Shown here piece by piece: positions 5,764-9,726 of a stretch of DNA of 9,726 nt (its first letter is position 1; every line of letters starts with the position of its first letter). The notes under the pieces are model-generated. The model was not told the origin of the DNA and did no database searches. It saw nothing but the letters and a program-made list of their open reading frames with translations. This DNA comes from Heritagella caecorum. GTDB taxonomy: Bacteria; Bacillota; Clostridia; Oscillospirales; Acutalibacteraceae. A program made the position numbers and the translations under genes. The DNA is taken from NCBI GenBank assembly GCA_904419035.1, contig CAJFQL010000054.1, positions 1-9,726 of the forward strand, written 5' to 3'.

Positions 5764-5897
5764 AAGCGCTGTTATTTCTCCACCTGGGTCAGGATTTTTT
5801 GGTGCCTTCGTGCTGCCGCCTTCGCTGACGGCGGCCAGCTCGCCCCCGGCCTGCCACACCGTCAGGCCGTTTTGGGATATCCGGTTCTTTTCCCGCA
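5764..5897 (-). pseudogene. decayed extra copy of the trkA 3' end
   Basis: This stretch is a degraded duplicate of the last 45 or so codons of the adjacent TrkA gene, including the stop and the AGCGCTT just after it. On the minus strand it still reads 'NGLTV-QAG-E-AAVSEGGSTKA' like the intact copy. It then loses one base around 5795-5810, so the frame changes before the original 'KILTQVEK' end and runs on as 'PKNPDPGGEI'. Its upstream edge is near TGCGGGA (about 5892-5898). It has no start codon or ribosome binding site of its own and is best read as a remnant of a tandem duplication, not as a gene. Confidence 0.8.
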
Positions 5898-6065
5898 TAA
5901 AGGGCAAGAACCCATAAGGCCCGGGAGCCAAGCGCTGTTATTTCTCCACCTGGGTCAGAATTTTCACCAGCGCTTTCGTGCTGCCGCCTTCGCTGACGGC
6001 GGCCACCTCGTCCCCCGCCTGCAGCACCGTCAGGCCGTTGGGGATCATCAGTTTGCCGTCCCGCA
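5764..6065. repeat. 166-bp-offset direct duplication of the trkA 3' end
   Basis: Copy A (5764-5897) and copy B (5930-6065) align at an offset of 166 bp. The first 29 bases (5764-5792 against 5930-5958) are identical, and a second identical block of about 30 bases covers the GTGCTGCCGCCTTCGCTG region. The rest differs by scattered substitutions and small indels. Copy B is the coding end of the intact trkA gene. A 32-bp unique stretch (5898-5929) separates the copies. Confidence 0.88.
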
Positions 6066-6603
6066 CAATGGAGATAATCAGCGTGCCCTGGGGCAGCTCG
6101 ATTTCCGACAAGGTCTTGCCCCGCAGCACGCTGTCATTTGACAGCGTCAGGGTGCTGATGGCCGCCCGGCCTTTATTTAAGGTAGCCAGCAAATGCATCT
6201 GGGATAAATCCACTTCCTGCTCGATCATCCGGGCAATGGTATCGGTGCTGCTCACCGGGATATCCACGCCCAAAGCGCGGAACGTCTCCATATTGCGGGG
6301 GTCGTTGACCCGGGCAATAACCTTTTTGACGCCGTACCGGCGTTTGGCCAGCTGGGCCGCCACCAGGTTCACCTGATCCGTGCCGGTCACGGCAATCAGG
6401 CACCCGGCGTCGCGGATGCCCGCCGATTCCAGGGTGGGAATTTCGGTGCCGTCGCCGCATACAATCGCTACCGGCAAGCTGTCGGCCAGTTCCAAACACA
6501 ACCGGCGGTCCGGTTCAATCAGCACCACTTCGTGTTTTTGGCGGGAAAACCGCTGGGCCAGATGGCGGCCGATGCGTCCGCCCCCTACGATCATAATTTT
6601 CAT
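5938..6603 (-). CDS. trkA: TrkA-type potassium uptake regulatory protein (second of pair)
   Basis: A 221-residue RCK protein: an N-terminal TrkA-N Rossmann domain (about 1-130) with 'MKIMIVGGGRIG' (GxGxxG: G7, G9, G12) and an acidic residue closing strand 2 (E30 in 'VVLIEPD'), then a C-terminal TrkA-C domain (about 137-221). Such proteins bind NAD(H) or ATP on the cytoplasmic side and gate TrkH/KtrB-type K+ channels. The ATG at 6603 follows GGGAGGT by about 7 nt; a longer open frame up to 6675 has no ribosome site and overlaps the upstream gene. It is 17 nt after the stop of the other TrkA-like gene, so the two form an operon. Its 3' end is duplicated just downstream. No membrane subunit is in the window. 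Confidence 0.9.
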   Translation of the reverse strand: MKIMIVGGGRIGRHLAQRFSRQKHEVVLIEPDRRLCLELADSLPVAIVCGDGTEIPTLESAGIRDAGCLIAVTGTDQVNLVAAQLAKRRYGVKKVIARVNDPRNMETFRALGVDIPVSSTDTIARMIEQEVDLSQMHLLATLNKGRAAISTLTLSNDSVLRGKTLSEIELPQGTLIISIVRDGKLMIPNGLTVLQAGDEVAAVSEGGSTKALVKILTQVEK

Positions 6604-6620
6604 GCCGCGTACCTCCCTTT

Positions 6621-7241
6621 TTACCCCAGATGGACCGTTACGATGGTATCGCCGGGCTGCACCAGAATCCGGCACGGCTCGTGGTACAGTTCCAACGTGC
6701 CGTCTTTCCGCTCCAGGGCAAACGGGTATTCGCCTTTTGGCAGCGATAGCAGCGACAGATTGTGGTCGATCATAGCGCCCCGGGCGGGGTAACGGCTGAA
6801 TTTCACCGCGTGATGAGCAAAGCGCAGGGTCTGGTCGGTTTCATTTTCGGTCAGCGCCGCGTACATGGCGTCACACGCCAAATTCGTGTGGCAAATGCAG
6901 TTGAGCCCCAGGGCCGAAAAGACCTCTTCCCGGGCCGGATCGGCAATCCGGGCCACCACCCGGTCTACATGGAAAAAGCCTTTGGCCATTTGGCTGACGG
7001 TGATATTCAGATTGTCGTCCCCCGTCACCACGGCAATGGCGTCGCAATTAGCGGCCCCGGCGTTGCGCAGCACCGACGCATTCATGGGCGAACCGGCAAA
7101 GGTAATACCGCTGAAATTTTCCCCCAGGCGCAAAAACAGGGTTTCGTCTTCGTCAATGACCACCACATCGTGGCCCTGTTCGTCCAGCCGGCAGGCTAAA
7201 CTCGCCCCCAACCGGCCGCACCCGATTACCAGCACATTCAT
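6621..7241 (-). CDS. TrkA-type potassium uptake regulatory protein (first of pair)
   Basis: A 206-residue protein with the same TrkA-N plus TrkA-C layout as its downstream neighbour: 'MNVLVIGCGRLG' (G7, G9, G12), D30 in 'VVVIDEDE', 'AVVTGDDNLNI' (70-80), and a C-terminal domain from about 140 ending 'VQPGDTIVTVHLG'. It differs widely from the neighbour in sequence, so the pair is likely an old duplication or a heteromeric regulator instead of a recent copy. It would sit on the cytoplasmic face of a K+ transporter and sense nucleotides. The ATG at 7241 has AAAGGGGAC about 10 nt upstream, and the promoter lies at 7282-7310. The channel partner must be elsewhere. Confidence 0.88.
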   Translation of the reverse strand: MNVLVIGCGRLGASLACRLDEQGHDVVVIDEDETLFLRLGENFSGITFAGSPMNASVLRNAGAANCDAIAVVTGDDNLNITVSQMAKGFFHVDRVVARIADPAREEVFSALGLNCICHTNLACDAMYAALTENETDQTLRFAHHAVKFSRYPARGAMIDHNLSLLSLPKGEYPFALERKDGTLELYHEPCRILVQPGDTIVTVHLG

Positions 7242-7281
7242 GTTCTGTTTTGTCCCCTTTCGCTGCCGTTATCTTGCCCCC

Positions 7282-7310
7282 ATTATACATGTTCGGGCCG
7301 GAATTTACAA
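7282..7310 (-). promoter_or_regulatory. promoter of the trkA pair operon
   Basis: On the minus strand: TTGTAA (7310-7305), a 17-nt spacer, TATAAT (7287-7282). Predicted start is near 7275, about 35 nt before the first ATG of the operon. Confidence 0.75.
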
Positions 7311-7366
7311 GCGGCGCACGGTTTTTCCTCATGTTTCGTATAACCCGCCAAAAGCCAGAAAAAACG

Positions 7367-7395
7367 TTGACACTATAGGCAAAACAGAGTAGAAT
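7367..7395 (+). promoter_or_regulatory. promoter of the ABC exporter operon
   Basis: TTGACA (7367-7372), a 17-nt spacer, TAGAAT (7390-7395). Predicted start is near 7402, leaving a leader of about 75 nt that contains a small TTTTCT/AGAAAA hairpin (7433-7447). It is divergent from the trkA promoter, with the -35 boxes about 57 bp apart. Confidence 0.78.
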
Positions 7396-7475
7396 AAATT
7401 TGTTTTTATGGAATCATCCCGTTTTTTACCGGTTTTCTCATAGAAAAGCACCAAATTTTTGAAAAAGGGAAGGTT

Positions 7476-8333
7476 GTGTTTTTGTTGTCCACTGTCACGC
7501 AGAGTGCCAAATCCCACCGCCGGTTCGAACCGGGTTTCGTAACCATCCTGCATGAGCACCGCCACAACTGGCGGCAGATTTACCTGCTTGCCAGGACCGA
7601 TCTGAAGAAAACGTACAAAGGCGCGTTCCTTGGCGCCGGCTGGGCGGTGGTGAAACCGCTTTTCACCCTGTTTATTTACTGGTTTGCGTTCGAATACGGC
7701 ATCCGCCCCGGTTCGCTCATCAACGGCTACCCGCGGTTTTTATTCATGATTCCCGCGTTTGCCGCCTGGTTTTTCATGAGCGACGCCATTTTGCTCGGCT
7801 CCCAGTGCATAAGGAAAAATAAGCAGTATGTGATTAAAATGCACTTCCCCGTTTCGAACATCATGTCCTTTACCCTGTTTTCCCGGCTACTCGTGCACTT
7901 TATTTTAACCGGGATTATGTATGTGTATTTAATTTGCACCGGATACGGGTTTTCGGTTTATAACTTGCAGTTTTTCCTCTATTGCCCCCTCATGTTCCTT
8001 TTCTTCCTGGGGCTTTCCTGGGCGCTGGCGCCCATGGCGGCGTTTAGCCGTGACTTTGAAAACCTGATTAAATCCATTATGACGGGCTTATTCTGGCTGT
8101 CGGGCATTATGTATGACCCCTATGACGTGCCCGTCACCTGGATTCGGTACCTGATGCGCCTGAATCCCATCAACTATTTTGCCAACGCCTACCGTGATGC
8201 GTTCCTCTACCACAAGTGGTTCTGGGAAGATACGACGGGGCTGCTCATTATCCTGGTGGAATTTATTGTGGTACTGGGATATGGGTCCCACAAGTATAAG
8301 CAGCTTCGCAAGATTCTGCCCGATGTCCTGTAA
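7476..8333 (+). CDS. ABC-2 type polysaccharide export permease (TagG/Wzm family)
   Basis: The membrane half of an ABC exporter for a lipid-linked cell-surface polysaccharide (O-antigen, teichoic acid or rhamnose-glucose type), 285 residues from GTG 7476. A cytoplasmic N-terminus ends in 'LLARTDLKKTYKGAFLGAGWAVVKPL', the amphipathic lead-in typical of the family. About six membrane segments follow between residues about 60 and 275, with the family block 'GIMYDPYDVPVTWIRYLMRLNPINYFANAYRDAFLY' near the C-terminus. The start is uncertain: AAAGGGAAGG ends only about 2 nt before GTG 7476, so TTG at 7482 or 7485 would be better spaced and would remove 2-3 residues. The ATPase gene follows after 20 nt. 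The polymer exported cannot be told from this sequence. Confidence 0.88.
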   Translation: MFLLSTVTQSAKSHRRFEPGFVTILHEHRHNWRQIYLLARTDLKKTYKGAFLGAGWAVVKPLFTLFIYWFAFEYGIRPGSLINGYPRFLFMIPAFAAWFFMSDAILLGSQCIRKNKQYVIKMHFPVSNIMSFTLFSRLLVHFILTGIMYVYLICTGYGFSVYNLQFFLYCPLMFLFFLGLSWALAPMAAFSRDFENLIKSIMTGLFWLSGIMYDPYDVPVTWIRYLMRLNPINYFANAYRDAFLYHKWFWEDTTGLLIILVEFIVVLGYGSHKYKQLRKILPDVL

Positions 8334-8353
8334 GAAAGGGGGCCGCTGTTTAC

Positions 8354-9277
8354 ATGGCACAGCCGATTATCGAAATCAACCACGTAACGAAAATCTATAC
8401 CCTGTATAAAAACAACCGGGAACAGTTTTTGTCCATTTTCTACCGGTCGCCCAAACTGAAAAAGCACCTGGCCCTGAGTGATGTCACCTTTACGGTGGAA
8501 AAAGGGGAATCGGTGGGCATTATCGGCAATAACGGCGCCGGCAAATCCACGATTTTAAAGACCATCACCGGGGTCACCTTCCCCACCAGCGGCGAAGTGG
8601 CCGTGCATGGCCGGGTAGCCGCCCTGCTGGAGCTGACCGCCGGGTTCGAACCGGAAATGACCGGCCGGGAAAATATCTATTTAAAGGGCTATATCCTCGG
8701 GCTGCGGGATGAGTACATCCGCACCATCGAAGAAAAGGTCATCGACTTTGCCCAACTGGGCGATTATATCGACCAGCCGGTGCGCACCTACTCCAGCGGT
8801 ATGAAAATGCGCCTGGGCTTTTCCATTAACATCAACACCGACCCGGAGATCCTGGTGGTGGACGAAGCGCTGAGCGTGGGCGATAACGCCTTTAAGAAAA
8901 AGTGCAAAAACGCCATTAAAGACCTGATCCAGAAGGGCACCACGGTGCTGTACGTCAGCCACAATGCCGACAGCGTAAAAGAAGTGTGCCGCCGGGCCAT
9001 TTACCTGAAAAAAGGCCAGCTGGTGTTTGACGGGCCGGTAGAAGAAGCCTTGGAAAAATACCGCATGGATAACCCGCCCAAAACCGCCAAAGCCAATAAG
9101 CCCCTGACCCCCGCCGAACGGGTGGCCCAGGCCCGCAAGACCTTAGCGGACAAGAAAAAAGCCCTAAAGAAAGCCAGCGACGAAAAGAAAGCCGCCGAAG
9201 CGGAACTGGCCGCCGCCGAACAGGCCGAAGCGGAATCCTTGGAGAAGGCGGAAGCTGTTTCCCGGGAACAGACTTAA
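8354..9277 (+). CDS. ABC polysaccharide export ATPase (TagH/Wzt family) with coiled-coil tail
   Basis: The nucleotide-binding half of the exporter, 307 residues. Visible motifs: Walker A 'GNNGAGKST' (58-66), the family stretch 'AALLELTAGFEPEMTGRENIYLKG' (89-112), signature 'YSSGMKMRLGF' (146-156), Walker B 'ILVVDEALSVGD' (166-177) and switch His in 'YVSHN' (H203). The catalytic domain ends around residue 240. The remaining 67 residues are Ala/Lys/Glu-rich with no Cys, Trp, Phe or Gly, and look like a long helix or coiled coil. This is unlike the beta-sandwich carbohydrate-binding domain of Wzt O9a and unlike the TagH extracellular part. The ATG at 8354 has GAAAGGGGG about 11 nt upstream; it is translationally linked to the permease. 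Confidence 0.9.
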   Translation: MAQPIIEINHVTKIYTLYKNNREQFLSIFYRSPKLKKHLALSDVTFTVEKGESVGIIGNNGAGKSTILKTITGVTFPTSGEVAVHGRVAALLELTAGFEPEMTGRENIYLKGYILGLRDEYIRTIEEKVIDFAQLGDYIDQPVRTYSSGMKMRLGFSININTDPEILVVDEALSVGDNAFKKKCKNAIKDLIQKGTTVLYVSHNADSVKEVCRRAIYLKKGQLVFDGPVEEALEKYRMDNPPKTAKANKPLTPAERVAQARKTLADKKKALKKASDEKKAAEAELAAAEQAEAESLEKAEAVSREQT

Positions 9278-9487
9278 GCGGTTCCCAAGAATAGCCTGCG
9301 CCGTGTTTCTTGGGGCATGCAGAAGCCTACTGTCCAGGACAGCCCGAAGCGGAAAGCTTTCCTTCGCCTGAAGCCTGCGAAAATAGGGTAACGTCTCCCC
9401 TTGCGGGAGCCTGCCGCTTCCCCGGCATCAGGTAGCCTGAAAAAACGAAGCGTTCTAGCACTGTTTTTACAAAAAATCCGGGAAAGG
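9278..9487 (+). other. gene-free, hairpin-rich 3' region after the exporter operon
   Basis: No supported coding sequence. By eye there are several short stems: CCCAAGAA/TTCTTGGG (9284-9291/9307-9314), CTGTC/GACAG around 9330-9342, an imperfect CGAA..GGAAAG/CTTTCC..TTCG (9345-9366), CTCCC/GGGAG around 9395-9409, CCTGCCG/CGG..CAGG (about 9410-9432), and TCAGG/CCTGA (9428-9440), some mutually exclusive. AGCCTG or AGCCTA recurs five times (about 9293, 9324, 9372, 9409, 9434). With the strong terminator at 9486-9514 this could be a long structured 3' UTR or a small RNA; I do not recognise a known RNA family. Confidence 0.4.
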
Positions 9488-9514
9488 CCGCGCCTTAAAA
9501 GGCGCGGTTTTTTT
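9486..9514 (+). terminator. strong intrinsic terminator
   Basis: Perfect stem CCGCGCC (9488-9494) / GGCGCGG (9501-9507), loop TTAAAA, followed by seven Ts (9508-9514). It ends transcription of the ABC exporter operon or of an RNA made from the preceding hairpin-rich region. Confidence 0.92.
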
Positions 9515-9570
9515 GCGCTTTCCCGCCAAAAACGGGGCGCATTTTTTGGCAGGGGAAGCGCCCCTTCCCC
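9515..9570 (+). repeat. two further inverted repeats between terminator and promoter
   Basis: A bulged stem GCGC-TTT-CCCG / CGGGGCGC followed by ATTTTTT (9515-9547) may be a second, weaker terminator. GGGGAAG (9552-9558) / CTTCCCC (9564-9570) is a perfect 7-bp inverted repeat ending just before the -35 box of the next promoter, where it could serve as an operator. Confidence 0.45.
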
Positions 9571-9572
9571 CG

Positions 9573-9601
9573 TTGACAAACATTCTTTTCAAACTTACAA
9601 T
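9573..9601 (+). promoter_or_regulatory. strong promoter pointing toward the insertion sequence end
   Basis: TTGACA (9573-9578), a 17-nt spacer, TACAAT (9596-9601). It begins a transcript near 9608 that would run straight into the putative IS end at 9629. No start codon with a ribosome site follows before the IS, so its original gene may lie beyond the element. Confidence 0.78.
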
Positions 9602-9628
9602 AAAGAAAAAAACAGGGCGGTTTTTCCG

Positions 9629-9726
9629 TGAAGTGACCCCAAAAAGTTAGACAATATTTTGAAAGAAAATTATTCAAGCAACGGAAAGGGCTTGTTGTCT
9701 GTGAATGGCAGGCGGCAAGCCCTTTA
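9629..9726. mobile_element. end of an IS3-family (IS150-like) insertion sequence, cut by window edge
   Basis: TGACCCCAAAAAGTTAGACA (9634-9653), perhaps starting at TG 9629, closely resembles the terminal inverted repeat of IS150-group IS3-family elements as I remember them. The A+T-rich stretch after it (9651-9680) and a hairpin at 9685-9725 fit the non-coding end of such an element. No transposase coding sequence is recognisable in the 98 bases available, so the orientation is uncertain; the hairpin after a presumed transposase stop suggests this is the right end, with the transposase on the minus strand. The call rests on memory of the terminal sequence, not on a search. Confidence 0.6.
9685..9725. 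terminator. hairpin just inside the insertion sequence end
   Basis: Perfect 10-bp inverted repeat AAAGGGCTTG (9685-9694) / CAAGCCCTTT (9716-9725) with a 21-nt loop. It could act as a terminator for transcription leaving or entering the element; the minus-strand side reads TTTCCGTTG, so a T-run is only partial. The plus-strand flank lies beyond the window. Confidence 0.5.

Noticed and set aside
5668..5931. 87-codon minus-strand open frame as a separate gene
   Set aside because: It is the frameshifted duplicate of the trkA 3' end fused to terminator and antisense ldh sequence.
9278..9440. 6S RNA or a cobalamin-type riboswitch
   Set aside because: AGCCTGC-like words recalled these families, but the order of conserved blocks and the closing helix could not be matched.
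9274..9677. short open frames on both strands (9274-9579 minus, 9401-9631 plus, 9495-9677 minus)
   Set aside because: They cross the terminator and promoter, are Arg/Phe/Lys-rich shadow sequence, lack ribosome sites and overlap one another.

Overview
The window looks like a chromosomal stretch from a GC-rich member of the Bacillota. Intergenic stretches are compact, Shine-Dalgarno sequences are strong and purine-rich, sigma-A promoters are near consensus, intrinsic terminators are abundant, and GTG or TTG starts are common. A decarboxylase beta-subunit gene paired with a tiny gamma-like membrane protein, an L-lactate dehydrogenase and paired TrkA-type regulators would fit an anaerobic Negativicutes-like fermenter. 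That placement is inference; there is no rRNA or marker gene to test it.

Left part (1-2940): a divergent pair. On the minus strand a YitT-family membrane protein is preceded by its own promoter and by an intrinsic terminator inside its short leader. On the plus strand a near-consensus promoter drives a leader holding a yybP-ykoY (Mn2+-sensing) riboswitch whose P1 strand overlaps a terminator hairpin. Downstream are an OadB/GcdB/MmdB-type sodium-pump beta subunit and a 52-residue OadG-like membrane protein, with no alpha subunit or biotin carrier nearby. This Mn2+-switch plus orphan OadB/OadG pair is the most interesting system here: it may be a Mn2+ efflux or Mn2+-responsive cation transporter built from decarboxylase pump parts.

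Middle (2950-5760): a GNAT acetyltransferase with its own promoter, then a degenerate tandem repeat array of roughly 20-23 bp units, then a nitrilase-superfamily amidohydrolase, a pair of small hairpins, and a complete L-lactate dehydrogenase closed by a bidirectional terminator.

Right part (5760-9726): a minus-strand operon of two TrkA-type NAD-binding/RCK proteins (K+ uptake regulators) without a channel gene in view. The 3' end of its second gene has been duplicated and the extra copy has decayed. Divergent from it is an ABC-2 permease/ATPase pair of the TagGH/Wzm-Wzt polysaccharide-export type; the ATPase carries an unusual Ala/Lys/Glu-rich coiled-coil tail. After it come several hairpins, a strong terminator, a strong promoter, and what appears to be the end of an IS3-family insertion sequence running off the window.
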